A stretch of DNA of 64,000 nt from Salinimicrobium nanhaiense (GTDB lineage: Bacteria; Bacteroidota; Bacteroidia; Flavobacteriales; Flavobacteriaceae). The translations under genes were made by a program, and so were the position numbers. Position 1 is the stretch's first letter. Each line of letters begins with the position of its first letter. Location of the stretch: positions 24,494-88,493 of the forward strand of contig JAAVJQ010000013.1 in the NCBI GenBank assembly GCA_012038135.1, read 5' to 3'. Of this stretch, positions 33,685-43,329 are shown in pieces. The notes beneath the pieces were generated by a model. That model had not been told where the DNA came from. It was given only the letters and a program-made list of their open reading frames with translations, and searched no databases.

Positions 33685-33720
33685 TTCAAAAATTCAGCTT
33701 CAGGAATCGTTTTAAATAAA

Positions 33721-33728
33721 TACTTTTG
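33721..33728 (+). promoter_or_regulatory. -7 box of the exosortase gene
   Basis: TACTTTTG on the plus strand. Predicted start about 33734, 14 nt before the TTG start codon of xrtF. No clear TTG element is upstream. Confidence 0.5.
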
Positions 33729-33747
33729 ATGAAACCATAGGCCAGAT

Positions 33748-34305
33748 TTGCGTCAACTCATCGAAAAATACGCTCCGGTAATCCGCTTCATTTTTACCTT
33801 TTTAGGGAGTTATTTGCTGCTGGCATTGATCTATAATCTCTACCTGCAGAATTTTGATTCTAATGCATGGTATCCCGATTATCTTACGCATCTTGTGGCG
33901 ATCCAAAGCGAAGCCGTAGTTGATGCCCTGGGTTATAATTCCCAAATTAGATCGGGCTATCCCGAGGCTACCATGCATCTTTTGGTAGAAGGTAAATTCG
34001 TGGCACGAATTATTGAAGGTTGTAACGCGGCAAGTATTATTATCCTGTTTGTATCCTTTATGCTGGCCTTTTCAGGGAAATTAAAAACTACTTTCTTCTT
34101 CACCCTGGCCGGAGCAGTTATTATTTACATTACCAATATTCTTCGAATCGCATTAATGTCGATTGGGATCTATGAATATCCTCATCAGGCGCATTTTCTA
34201 CACTCTGTCGCTTTTCCATTGGTGATCTATGGAGCCGTTTTTTTGCTGTGGGTGCTTTGGATCATTGTCTATTCTAAACAAATCAAATATGAAGGCAGCC
34301 ATTAA
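33748..34305 (+). CDS. xrtF: Exosortase family protein XrtF
   Basis: The 185-residue polytopic protein is a transpeptidase-like processing enzyme for proteins with a C-terminal sorting tail. The catalytic Cys92 is in EGCNAASI, Arg133 in TNILRIALM, and the late His at 149/152 in HQAHFLHSV. About six helices are present. Translation appears to start at TTG (33748), because the frame is closed by a TGA at 33730 and has no ATG until well inside the protein. The downstream partner gene overlaps by 17 bp. XrtF is characteristic of flavobacteria. Confidence 0.9.
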   Translation: MRQLIEKYAPVIRFIFTFLGSYLLLALIYNLYLQNFDSNAWYPDYLTHLVAIQSEAVVDALGYNSQIRSGYPEATMHLLVEGKFVARIIEGCNAASIIILFVSFMLAFSGKLKTTFFFTLAGAVIIYITNILRIALMSIGIYEYPHQAHFLHSVAFPLVIYGAVFLLWVLWIIVYSKQIKYEGSH

Positions 34306-34726
34306 GATCACGATCATCCTCGCTTTGGTGGGAGTACTGGCTCTTGTAAGGTTGTATGAATACAGCTTCTTTTATGACCCTTTCATGTATTTTTTTGAAC
34401 AGGCATTCCAAAGCGGGGAGACCATCAATTACACTTTCCAAATGTTCTTCAATGTTTGTTTACGATTCCTGGTCAATACCCTTATTTCACTTTTGATCTT
34501 ATGGGTTGCTTTTCGCAGTTGGGGGATCATCAAATTTTCTGCACTTATTTATCTTGGCTTTTTCCTGGTGCTTTTTCCGCTTTTTATTTACCTCATGCTT
34601 CATGTGCAGCCGGAAGATTATCTGGCAGCTTTCTATGTTAGAAGGTTTTTAGCGCATCCGCTGCTTATCCTTATTTTACTGCCGGCTTTCTATTATTACA
34701 GGCTTAGCAGCGGCGTCAAAAATTAG
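34289..34726 (+). CDS. Exosortase F-associated membrane protein
   Basis: The 145-residue protein has four likely helices (about residues 7-25, 55-73, 81-102 and 120-138). The pattern RLYEYSFFYDPFMYFF after the first helix and YVRRFLAHPLL near the end is that of proteins paired with XrtF. The start ATG at 34289 lies inside the xrtF reading frame. Its role is probably to assist XrtF; no catalytic motif is visible. Confidence 0.85.
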   Translation: MKAAIKITIILALVGVLALVRLYEYSFFYDPFMYFFEQAFQSGETINYTFQMFFNVCLRFLVNTLISLLILWVAFRSWGIIKFSALIYLGFFLVLFPLFIYLMLHVQPEDYLAAFYVRRFLAHPLLILILLPAFYYYRLSSGVKN

Positions 34727-34728
34727 AA

Positions 34729-34760
34729 TTGCGGGCGTATCATTATTTTTAGTAATTTTG
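34729..34760 (+). promoter_or_regulatory. Promoter of the metal-efflux operon
   Basis: TTG (34729-34731), 21-nt spacer, TAATTTTG (34753-34760): an exact fit to TTG-N19-23-TAnnTTTG. The predicted start is about 34766, close to the ATG at 34769, so the first gene has almost no leader. Confidence 0.7.
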
Positions 34761-34768
34761 ATGCTTGT

Positions 34769-35167
34769 ATGAAGCAGCTTTTTCATAAGTCCGCATCTTT
34801 CGCAATGGCATTTCTGGTGCTGTTCTCTACCGTGTCTTTTACGGTGGATAAGCATTTCTGCGGAAAAATTCTGGTGGATCAGGCTGTTTTTTCTGAAGCT
34901 CAATCCTGCGGAATGCACGCCGATGTTCCTGTTTCAACGGAAGATGCATGCTGTGATGAAGAAAAAGTGCTGGTAGAAGGGCAGAAGGATCTAAAAATGT
35001 CTTTTGATGATCTTGACCTGGAACAGCAGGTATTTCTTGCTTCCTTCACCTGGTCTTACGCCAACCTTTTTGAAGGAGAAGCACAGGCCGAAACTCCTTT
35101 CTTTCACTACAAACCGCCTTTGCTCGTTTACGACCTACAGTTGCTGGACAAGACTTTCCTTATTTGA
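34769..35167 (+). CDS. HYC_CC_PP-type small periplasmic protein
   Basis: The 132-residue protein has an N-terminal signal segment (about 1-25) and ordered Cys/His sites: HFCG (residues 29-32), SCGMH (46-50), an adjacent pair CC (61-62), and a C-terminal KPPLLVYDLQLLDKTFLI. This fits the flavobacterial family named from its HYC...CC...PP motifs, typically found before CusA-type pumps. Four Cys and nearby His suggest binding of soft metal ions. It opens the copper/silver operon, 77 bp before the RND gene. Its function is unproven. Confidence 0.8.
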   Translation: MKQLFHKSASFAMAFLVLFSTVSFTVDKHFCGKILVDQAVFSEAQSCGMHADVPVSTEDACCDEEKVLVEGQKDLKMSFDDLDLEQQVFLASFTWSYANLFEGEAQAETPFFHYKPPLLVYDLQLLDKTFLI

Positions 35168-35244
35168 TTTTTAAGTTGATTTTTTAGACCCTGTACGCCG
35201 GGGTTGCTGTGTTTGTTCACATTTAATCAATTTAAATTCAAAGA

Positions 35245-38200
35245 ATGCTTACCAAAATAATTCATTATTTTCTATATAACCGGCTGGTGACCATGCTGTT
35301 GCTTATCTTTATGATTGGCTGGGGAATTGTCACTTCGCCTTTCGACTGGGATTTTGATTTGTTGCCACGGGATCCCGTGCCTGTAGATGCTATTCCCGAT
35401 CTTGGAGAGAATCAACAGATCGTCTTTACCGAGTGGCCCGGCCGCTCCCCGCAGGATATCGAAGATCAGATCACTTATCCCCTAACCACCTCTTTGTTAG
35501 GTATTCCAGGGGTGGAATCTATTCGAAGTACCTCCATGTTCGGGTTTTCGAGTATCAACATCATCTTTAATGAAGATGTGGAATTTTACTGGTCCCGTAC
35601 CAGGATTCTGGAAAAGATCAACTCTCTCCCTTCCGGACTATTGCCGCAGGATGCACAGCCAGCCCTCGGTCCTGATGCTACAGCTTTGGGCCAGGTCTTC
35701 TGGTACACGCTCGAAGGACGTGATCCCGAAGGAAATGTCACCGGCGGCTGGGATCTGCATGAGATAAGATCAATTCAGGATTATTACGTGAAACTCGGCC
35801 TTAGCGGAGTAGAAGGAGTTGCCGAGGTTGCCTCAGTAGGCGGATATGTTCGCGAATACCAGGTGGATGTAGATCCAGATGCCCTGCGCGCCTACAATGT
35901 AGGAATCGATCAGGTGATGATGGCGGTGAAAAATTCCAACAGGGATATTGGAGCCAAGACCATTGAGGTCAATAAGGTTGAATACCTCGTGCGGGGACTG
36001 GGTTATATAGAATCCCTCGAAGATATTGAAAATACTGTTGTTGCAGTTAATGAAAACACGCCTGTACTAATTTCTGATATTGGAGTCGTCACCCTTGGTC
36101 CTGCTGAAAGACGCGGAGTACTGGACAAAGCCGGGGCCGAAGTTGCCGGCGGAGTGGTGGTTGCGCGCTATGGATCGAATCCGCTGGCGGTGATCAACAA
36201 TGTGAAGGACAAGATCAAAGAGATCTCTCCGGGGATGCCAACTAAGACACTGGCTGACGGTACTGTGAGTAAGTTGACCATAGTTCCATTTTATGACAGG
36301 ACCCAACTTATTCAGGAGACCTTGGGAACTCTTGAAAATGCCCTTTCCGACGAGATCCTCATAAGTATCATCGTGGTGATCATCCTGGTGCTTAACCTTA
36401 GAGCATCGATCTTAATTTCCAGTCTGCTGCCCATTGCAGTGCTCATGACCTTTATTGCCATGCGGTACTTTGGCGTGGATGCGAACGTGGTGGCGCTTTC
36501 GGGAATTGCAATCGCTATTGGAGTGATGGTCGATGTGGGAATTGTGTTCGTTGAGAATTCGCTGCGGCACCTGGAAATGGATGAAAATAAGAATGCACGG
36601 GGAGAAAGACTGCTGCGGGTGATAAGAAATGCCACAATCGAGGTAGGTCCTGCGGTGACAACTGCACTGGCTACTACCGTGGTAAGTTTCCTGCCGGTAT
36701 TCTTTATGGAACATGCCGAAGGTAAACTCTTCCGGCCGCTGGCTTTCACCAAAACCTTTGCGCTGGTAGCCGCATTTTTACTCGGCGTGATTGTACTGCC
36801 AATGCTGTCCTACTATTTCTTCTCCTTTAAGCTGAATAAAGAAAGAACCAACCGCATCTGGAATTACAGCCTCATCGCCGGCGGAATTATACTGTCGCTC
36901 CTTTTTGGAATGTGGCTGCCTCTGGCGCTTACCATCATTGGTATCTTAAGATTACTGGAGCCCCGAAGCCGTGGCTTCCTGGGAAGATATTCAAAAGAGA
37001 TCTCGCTGTTCATCATTATTGCGGTAACCATCTTTTTCCTTACCACTCACTGGATGCCGCTTGGGGTGCGCAATCACATCATAGAAAATTATCTGTTTGT
37101 GATCGTTCTGCTGGTGATCACTCTGGCAGCACTTTTAGCTATTGTAAGGTACTACGAAAGCATCCTGAACTGGTGCCTCGGGAACAAGAAAACCTTTTTA
37201 GCACTCCCCGTTGTAACGATCTTTTTCGGATTGTTGATCTGGTTGGGAGTTCCTAAGATCTTCGGATTCGTGGCAGATGCTGCTGAAGAGATCGGCTGGG
37301 ACATGAGAGAATCTTCGGGCTGGATAGCGGCTTCAGAAGCTTTTCCGGGAGTGGGAAAGGAATTTATGCCAACATTGAATGAAGGTAGCTTCCTGCTGAT
37401 GCCTACTGCCATGCCGCATTTGGGTCTTGAAGGTAGTAAGGAAGTGCTTCAGAAGCTGGACATGGCAGTTACCAATATTCCAGAAGTTGAGGTTTCCGTA
37501 GGAAAACTGGGAAGGGCCGAAACTGCTATTGATCCGGCACCTATTTCCATGTATGAGAATGTGATCAATTATAAGCCGGAATACATCCTGAATGAAGACG
37601 GCGATATGCAGCGGTTTAAAGTTGATGAGGACGGTAATTTTGTATTAAAGTCCGGTGAAGCTATGTCACATGAACAGGCTCTGCTGGGGAACATTTCTGC
37701 AAAAGAACTGGTGCCCGATGAGGATGGGGAATACTTTAGAAACTGGAGAGAACACATCAACAGCCCCGATGATATCTGGACTGAGATTGTGAATGCCACA
37801 AGATTTCCCGGGATCACTTCCGCTCCAAAACTGCAGCCTATAGAAACCCGACTGGTGATGCTGCAAACAGGAATGCGGGCTCCTATGGGGATCAAAGTTT
37901 ACGGTCCCGATCTGCAAACAATTCAGGAATTCGGGTTTAAACTGGAAGAGATCCTTAAGCAGGTGCCATCGGTAAAACATGAAGCTGTATTTGCCGACAG
38001 GATTGTGGGGAAACCTTACCTGGAACTGGATATCAACAGGCAAAATATTTCCCGCTACGGATTGAGCATCGAACAGGTGCAACAAACCATTGAAACCGCT
38101 ATTGGAGGAATGGAGATCACTACCACTGTAGAAGGCAGGGAGCGGTATCCGGTGCGGGTAAGATATCCGCGGGAATTGCGTAATTCTCCCGAAGAGATCG

Positions 38201-39072
38201 AGCGAATTTTAGTGCCCACCCCAACCGGAGCCCAAATTCCGCTGGGACAACTTGTGGATGTTAATTATGTGCAGGGGCCGCAAATGATCAAAAGTGAAGA
38301 TACTTTTCTTGTGGGCTATGTGCTTTTTGACAGGAAAGAAGATTACGCCGAAGTCAACGTAGTAAATGATGCCCAGGCCCTAATAGCGGAAAGGATCGAT
38401 ACAGGAGAACTGCAGGTGCCACCGGGAGTGAGTTTTGAATTTTCAGGAAATTATGAAAATCAGGTGCGGGCAGTAAAAAGGCTGGCGATCGTGATTCCTA
38501 TCTCGCTCGTCCTCATTTTCCTGTTACTGTACTTCCAGTTCAAAACAGTGATCGCCTCGACCATTCACTTTTCGGGAGTATTTGTGGCTTTTGCAGGTGG
38601 CTTTATCATGATCTGGCTCTACGGGCAGCCGTGGTTTATGGACTTTAGCATTTCAGGAATGAATATGCGGGACCTGTTCCAAATGGGTACCATCAATTTA
38701 AGTGTTGCAGTATGGGTAGGTTTTATTGCCCTTTTTGGGATCGCAACAGATGACGGCGTGCTAATGGGAACCTACATTCACCAGGTGTTCGAAAAACGGG
38801 ATCCGCAAACAGTTCCTGCAGTACGTGCTGCTGTGCTTGAAGCCGGACAGAAAAGAGTTCGCCCCGCGATGATGACCACCGCTGTAACCATTATCGCCCT
38901 ATATCCGGTGCTTACATCCACGGGAAAAGGTGCCGACATTATGGTGCCTATGGCGATACCCATCGTGGGTGGAATGGTGATCCAGATCATGACCATTTTT
39001 GTGGTGCCGGTGCTACAGGCAATCTGGCGCGAATCTGTAGTTACACGGGAAGCTAAAAAGATAGAAGGATGA
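35245..39072 (+). CDS. cusA: CusA/CzcA-type heavy-metal efflux RND transporter
   Basis: The inner-membrane pump exports Cu(I)/Ag(I) using proton flow. The 1275-residue protein shows RND features: a first helix, GRSPQDIEDQITYPL, GIAIAIGVMVDVGIVFVEN (proton relay region, about 413-431), and the Met-rich DFSISGMNMRDLF segment. It is about 230 residues longer than E. coli CusA. Extra sequence lies between helix 6 and FMPTLNEGS (about 530-705, with added hydrophobic helices). A second insert of about 65 residues (770-840) lies in the periplasmic domain. The end overlaps the TolC gene by 4 bp. Confidence 0.93.
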   Translation: MLTKIIHYFLYNRLVTMLLLIFMIGWGIVTSPFDWDFDLLPRDPVPVDAIPDLGENQQIVFTEWPGRSPQDIEDQITYPLTTSLLGIPGVESIRSTSMFGFSSINIIFNEDVEFYWSRTRILEKINSLPSGLLPQDAQPALGPDATALGQVFWYTLEGRDPEGNVTGGWDLHEIRSIQDYYVKLGLSGVEGVAEVASVGGYVREYQVDVDPDALRAYNVGIDQVMMAVKNSNRDIGAKTIEVNKVEYLVRGLGYIESLEDIENTVVAVNENTPVLISDIGVVTLGPAERRGVLDKAGAEVAGGVVVARYGSNPLAVINNVKDKIKEISPGMPTKTLADGTVSKLTIVPFYDRTQLIQETLGTLENALSDEILISIIVVIILVLNLRASILISSLLPIAVLMTFIAMRYFGVDANVVALSGIAIAIGVMVDVGIVFVENSLRHLEMDENKNARGERLLRVIRNATIEVGPAVTTALATTVVSFLPVFFMEHAEGKLFRPLAFTKTFALVAAFLLGVIVLPMLSYYFFSFKLNKERTNRIWNYSLIAGGIILSLLFGMWLPLALTIIGILRLLEPRSRGFLGRYSKEISLFIIIAVTIFFLTTHWMPLGVRNHIIENYLFVIVLLVITLAALLAIVRYYESILNWCLGNKKTFLALPVVTIFFGLLIWLGVPKIFGFVADAAEEIGWDMRESSGWIAASEAFPGVGKEFMPTLNEGSFLLMPTAMPHLGLEGSKEVLQKLDMAVTNIPEVEVSVGKLGRAETAIDPAPISMYENVINYKPEYILNEDGDMQRFKVDEDGNFVLKSGEAMSHEQALLGNISAKELVPDEDGEYFRNWREHINSPDDIWTEIVNATRFPGITSAPKLQPIETRLVMLQTGMRAPMGIKVYGPDLQTIQEFGFKLEEILKQVPSVKHEAVFADRIVGKPYLELDINRQNISRYGLSIEQVQQTIETAIGGMEITTTVEGRERYPVRVRYPRELRNSPEEIERILVPTPTGAQIPLGQLVDVNYVQGPQMIKSEDTFLVGYVLFDRKEDYAEVNVVNDAQALIAERIDTGELQVPPGVSFEFSGNYENQVRAVKRLAIVIPISLVLIFLLLYFQFKTVIASTIHFSGVFVAFAGGFIMIWLYGQPWFMDFSISGMNMRDLFQMGTINLSVAVWVGFIALFGIATDDGVLMGTYIHQVFEKRDPQTVPAVRAAVLEAGQKRVRPAMMTTAVTIIALYPVLTSTGKGADIMVPMAIPIVGGMVIQIMTIFVVPVLQAIWRESVVTREAKKIEG

Positions 39073-40322
39073 AAAACACTTTAAAAATATCATTTTTGAC
39101 AGTACTGCTTTTTTTCTTCTTCGGAAGCTTAAAAGCGCAAACCCTGGAGGATTATCTGCAGATCGCTGCTGAAAATAATCCGGAAATAAAAGCGGCCTAT
39201 ACCGAATTTGAAGCGGCTTTACAGGAGGCGCCGCAGGTGAAGAGCCTGCCCGATCCTGCCTTGACCATGACAGCCTTTGGATCTATGGTGGAAACCCGGC
39301 TGGGACCACAGGAGGCACGATTCTCCCTGATGCAGATGTTTCCCTGGTTTGGTACCCTGGAAGCTCGTGAAGATGTGGCTAATCTTATGGCAGAAGCTAA
39401 ATTTCAGGCTTTTTTGGATATTCGAAACCGACTATTTCTGGACGTAAGCAGTAAATATTACGATCTGTATGAACTGGAGCAGCAGGTTACATTTCAGGAA
39501 GAGAACCTGGAGATCCTTCAAAACTATAAAGATCTCGCGCTTTCCCGGGTTAGTGCCGGCAGCGGCGCTTTGAGCGATGTGCTGCAGACCGATCTGCTTC
39601 GGAATGAATCTGTAACCGCACTGGAGGTCCTCCGACTAAAGAGGGAATCGGTAGTGGCGCAGTTCAACGCCCTGCTTAACCGCAATAGATCTGAAGCTGT
39701 CAACCTTCCGACAGATCTGGAAATAGTACTCCAGAATGTCACTTTTGACACCTCTGTCGCAGGAAACCCTAAGCTTTCAGAAATGGAACGCATGGCTGCT
39801 TCGGCAAGAGCACAGGAAACTTTGGCTCGAAAAGAAGGGTTGCCAAATGTAGGATTGGGAGTGGATTATGTGATCGTTGGAGAGCGAATGGATATGGCGG
39901 TGGAGGATAGTGGTAAGGATGCTGTTATGCCAATGCTGTCAGTAAGTCTGCCCATCTTCCGCGGAAAATATAAGGCGGCCAGAAAACAGGCAGAACTCAT
40001 GGCCGAGAGTTATGAGCAGCGAAAGATGAATATGGAAAACATGCTGTCTGCCGAAATGGAAGCGGCCGAATTCCAGGTTTTGGAGGCTGCTGAAATGCTG
40101 CGGCTTTACGAAAAGCAGGTTGAGAGTTCAAAACAGGTGCTCAATTTATTGCTGTCCGGCTATCGCAATGCCTCTGCTAATTTTGAAGAGGTACTACGGG
40201 TGAGACAGGAACTTTTAAAATATCAGTTGGCGGTAGCAGGAGCAGAAGCTAATTATTTGACTGCGCTGGCACAGATCGACTATTTATCGGGTAAAAATTA
40301 TGACTATGACAACAAAAACTAG
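39069..40322 (+). CDS. TolC-family outer-membrane efflux protein (CusC-like)
   Basis: The 417-residue protein has a signal peptide (about 1-24, ending LKAQT) and long amphipathic helices typical of the TolC tunnel. The repeats SLPDPALTMTAFGSM and LPNVGLGVDYVIVGERMDM mark the two halves. It forms the outer-membrane exit for the RND pump. It overlaps cusA at the start (ATGA) and the adaptor gene by 23 bp at its end. Confidence 0.92.
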   Translation: MKNTLKISFLTVLLFFFFGSLKAQTLEDYLQIAAENNPEIKAAYTEFEAALQEAPQVKSLPDPALTMTAFGSMVETRLGPQEARFSLMQMFPWFGTLEAREDVANLMAEAKFQAFLDIRNRLFLDVSSKYYDLYELEQQVTFQEENLEILQNYKDLALSRVSAGSGALSDVLQTDLLRNESVTALEVLRLKRESVVAQFNALLNRNRSEAVNLPTDLEIVLQNVTFDTSVAGNPKLSEMERMAASARAQETLARKEGLPNVGLGVDYVIVGERMDMAVEDSGKDAVMPMLSVSLPIFRGKYKAARKQAELMAESYEQRKMNMENMLSAEMEAAEFQVLEAAEMLRLYEKQVESSKQVLNLLLSGYRNASANFEEVLRVRQELLKYQLAVAGAEANYLTALAQIDYLSGKNYDYDNKN

Positions 40323-42063
40323 AAATATACTAATCATCACCGGCACATTAGTAGCGGGAATGTTACTGGGATGGCTGTTCTTTGGCGGCAGCGATGAGGC
40401 TCAAGTACACGACCACAGTGCAGAAGCCGGACAGGAAACCATTTGGACCTGCTCCATGCATCCACAGATAAGATCTTCAGAGCCTGGAAAATGTCCAATT
40501 TGCGGGATGGATCTTATTCCGCTGGAAAGTGGAGATGTTTCAGGAAATCCCGAAGCGGTACAAATGAGCGAATATGCCATGAAACTTGCGAATATTCAAA
40601 CGCAAACTGTAGGCAACGGCTCAGGAGAGAGAGAATTGAGGTTGAACGGGAAAGTAACCGTAGATGAGAGGATCGCATATACGCAATCCACGCACGTTCC
40701 GGGAAGGATCGAAAGATTAATGGTGAATTTTACCGGGGAGGAAGTAAAGCGCGGGCAGGCATTAGCCGTGGTTTATTCTCCCGAACTTATCACCGCCCAG
40801 GAAGAATTGTTGCAGGCCTATGCGATAAGAAGTTCACAGCCGGAGCTTTTTGAAGCTGCCACACAAAAATTGCGGAACTGGCGAATTGGGGAGAACCAGA
40901 TCAACAAAATTCTGGAATCGGGCAAGGCAACAGACAGGTTTACCATTACTGCCGATGTTGGGGGCATAGTGACCGAAAAGCTTGTGGAGCTGGGTGATTA
41001 CGTTGAGCGCGGAATGCCTCTATACCAAATCGCTGACTTGTCAAAAATGTGGGTTTTATTTGACCTTTATGAAAGAACGATCGGCCTTGTTGATAAAGGA
41101 GATAAGGTGGAATTCACTGTCGCCTCTATTCCGGGTGAAACATTTGAGGGAACTATTGACTTTATAGATCCTCTTTTAAATCAGCAAACAAGGGTGGCAA
41201 CTGCAAGAGTCGAAATTTCAAATAAAAAAAACAGATTAAAGCCGGGAATGTTTGTTAGCGGGATTGTAAATACTTTGGGCGCCGTAGATGCGTCAGGAAT
41301 TACCATTCCAAGATCTGCAGTGTTATGGACGGGGAAGCGTAGCGTGGTTTACATCAATGAAGGTACAGCTGCAAATCCTTCGTTTATGATGCGGGAAGTA
41401 GTGCTGGGACAGTCCCTGGGAGAATCTTATGAAGTGCTGGAAGGTCTGGCAGCCGGGGAAGAGATCGTGGTAAACGGCACCTTTACAGTGGATGCTGCGG
41501 CACAGCTGGCAGGAAAGCCCAGTATGATGAATCCGGCGGTGGCAGCTTCGGCTCCTGCGCAGGAGGATGTGAGGCAGTATCTTCAGAATAACAGGACAGA
41601 TTTTAAAGAAGAAGCTTCCGAAGCATTTCAGAAACAACTAAACCAGGTGGTGACGGTTTATCTTAAGCTTAAAGATGCACTTGTGGAAGAAAAAGAGGAA
41701 GAAAGTGTAAATTTGACAGGGAAACTTCAGGAAGCTGTTGAAGCGACAAAAGCTGCAGCTTTGACCGGGGAAGCAAAGGCATTTTGGGAAGAAAAGCAAA
41801 AATTCCTTCTGCAGCATTCCGAAGTGGGCATGGAGGCAGATAACATAAAAGCACAAAGAGAGAATTTTGTTTATATTTCTGAAGCGCTAATCAAAACCGT
41901 TGCCACATTTGGGATTAGCGAAGGAAGCATTTATGTGGACTACTGCCCTATGGCAAATTCTAACAAAGGTGCCTACTGGTTAAGCCAGGTGGCCGAAATT
42001 AGAAATCCATATTATGGAGACGCCATGCTTAACTGTGGCGAGATCGTAGAACAATTAAACTAA
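40300..42063 (+). CDS. cusB: RND periplasmic adaptor (CusB-like) with metal-binding and DUF3347 domains
   Basis: The 587-residue protein has an N-terminal anchor (about 10-29). A heavy-metal-binding domain (about 48-75; C51 in CSMHP, then CPICGM with C65, C68) precedes the barrel-sandwich and beta-barrel domains of CusB (about 95-400). A C-terminal DUF3347 (about 430-587) ends VDYCPMANSNKGAYWLS...NPYYGDAMLNCG. It links CusA to TolC and probably collects Cu/Ag. An alternative ATG lies two codons downstream (40306). The stand-alone DUF3347 gene follows by 25 bp. Confidence 0.93.
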   Translation: MTMTTKTRNILIITGTLVAGMLLGWLFFGGSDEAQVHDHSAEAGQETIWTCSMHPQIRSSEPGKCPICGMDLIPLESGDVSGNPEAVQMSEYAMKLANIQTQTVGNGSGERELRLNGKVTVDERIAYTQSTHVPGRIERLMVNFTGEEVKRGQALAVVYSPELITAQEELLQAYAIRSSQPELFEAATQKLRNWRIGENQINKILESGKATDRFTITADVGGIVTEKLVELGDYVERGMPLYQIADLSKMWVLFDLYERTIGLVDKGDKVEFTVASIPGETFEGTIDFIDPLLNQQTRVATARVEISNKKNRLKPGMFVSGIVNTLGAVDASGITIPRSAVLWTGKRSVVYINEGTAANPSFMMREVVLGQSLGESYEVLEGLAAGEEIVVNGTFTVDAAAQLAGKPSMMNPAVAASAPAQEDVRQYLQNNRTDFKEEASEAFQKQLNQVVTVYLKLKDALVEEKEEESVNLTGKLQEAVEATKAAALTGEAKAFWEEKQKFLLQHSEVGMEADNIKAQRENFVYISEALIKTVATFGISEGSIYVDYCPMANSNKGAYWLSQVAEIRNPYYGDAMLNCGEIVEQLN

Positions 42064-42088
42064 AGTAACAACTATTAAAATCAAGAAA

Positions 42089-42679
42089 ATGAAAAACACA
42101 AAAATGACAACGCTGGCACTGGCAGCAGCTTTTATGCTGGCTTCGTGTGGAGAAACCAAAAAAGAAGAGGCAACCGAAGAAGCGGGAATGCCAATGCAAA
42201 ATGAAATGCACCAGGAACAAGCCGGGGAGCACGATATGAATATGGCCGGTAACCTGGATGACGGACAAACAGGAAAGGTTGAATTTAGCAATGATGCTGT
42301 AAGCAGTGCATACCAGCACTACATGCACGTAAAGACAGCTTTGGTGAATACCAATGCAGAAGAAGCTCAAAGCGGCGGAAAAATGCTTGTTGAAGCACTT
42401 GGAAAGGTTGAGAACAGCAACAAGGCTACAGAGGCTGCTCGAAAGATCGCCAATTCCCAATCCATCAATGAGCAAAGAACCGCTTTTCTTGACCTTTCTG
42501 CAGGAATGGAGGAAGTTTTGAGCGGAGCTATTGCTTCGGGCGAGATCTATAAGCAGTTCTGCCCAATGGCCTTTGACGGCAAGGGTGGCACCTGGCTTTC
42601 GGCTTCTCAGGAGGTACGTAATCCTTACTATGGGGATAAGATGCTGAAGTGCGGAAGTGTACGTGACACTATTAAATAA
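42089..42679 (+). CDS. DUF3347 lipoprotein
   Basis: The 196-residue lipoprotein (lipobox LASC, Cys20) has a Met/His-rich linker (MPMQNEMHQEQAGEHDMNM), typical of copper-binding sequences. The DUF3347 domain (about 70-196) ends FCPMAFDGKGGTWLSASQE with NPYYGDKMLKCGSV. The last part closely matches the C-terminus of the CusB-like protein just upstream, so the domain exists both fused and free in this operon. A role as periplasmic metal chaperone is inferred. Confidence 0.85.
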   Translation: MKNTKMTTLALAAAFMLASCGETKKEEATEEAGMPMQNEMHQEQAGEHDMNMAGNLDDGQTGKVEFSNDAVSSAYQHYMHVKTALVNTNAEEAQSGGKMLVEALGKVENSNKATEAARKIANSQSINEQRTAFLDLSAGMEEVLSGAIASGEIYKQFCPMAFDGKGGTWLSASQEVRNPYYGDKMLKCGSVRDTIK

Positions 42680-42688
42680 GAATTGAGG

Positions 42689-43249
42689 GTGAAACTATTC
42701 ATCAAAAATATGGTTTGTAACCGCTGTAATATGATGGTGAAGTCTGAACTTGAACAGTTCGGGCTTCATCCTCTTACAGTTGAACTCGGTATGGCCGAAG
42801 TAGAGCGCGATCTCTCTGCTGAAGAAAAGCAACTGCTTAATGAGCGGCTCGGGAAACTCGGTTTTGAACTTATTGATGATAAAAAAACCCGGCTCATCGA
42901 GAGCATAAAAACCACGGTAGTACAATTGATCCGCCAGCCGGGTGCAGCTCCAAAAATGACATTTTCGGAATATCTTTCAGAGAAATTCCATCATGATTAT
43001 TCTGCCCTTAGTAAGCTTTTTTCTGAAGTACAGGGCATGACCATTGAACAGTACGGGATCACACAAAAGATTGAACGTGTGAAGGAGCTGTTGGTTTATG
43101 ACGAACTTTCACTAAGCGAGATTGCACTACAGTTAAATTATTCCAGCGTCTCCCATCTTAGCAAGCAGTTCAAAAAAGTAACGGGCTTGACGCCCACCCA
43201 TTTTAAGCAGGTAAAGGAAAACAAACGCATCCCTCTGGACAAGCTTTAG
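42689..43249 (+). CDS. AraC-family regulator with HMA-like metal-binding N-terminus
   Basis: The 186-residue protein joins a small N-terminal domain with a CxxC site ([12 protein letters not shown], Cys10 and Cys13) to an AraC-type helix-turn-helix domain (about 95-180). The latter contains [33 protein letters not shown]. The layout suggests a copper or silver sensor controlling the surrounding operon. The frame opens at a TTG (42683), but a GTG at 42689 gives the expected [10 protein letters not shown] start. No sensor domain typical of sugar AraC proteins is present. It sits 9 bp after the DUF3347 gene. Confidence 0.88.
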   Translation: MKLFIKNMVCNRCNMMVKSELEQFGLHPLTVELGMAEVERDLSAEEKQLLNERLGKLGFELIDDKKTRLIESIKTTVVQLIRQPGAAPKMTFSEYLSEKFHHDYSALSKLFSEVQGMTIEQYGITQKIERVKELLVYDELSLSEIALQLNYSSVSHLSKQFKKVTGLTPTHFKQVKENKRIPLDKL

Positions 43250-43329
43250 AATCTTACCACAAATTTCCAGAATTGTATAACATTTCCTCTTTAAATCCTG
43301 CGAACTTTGGGATATTAAAGATAAGAGAG

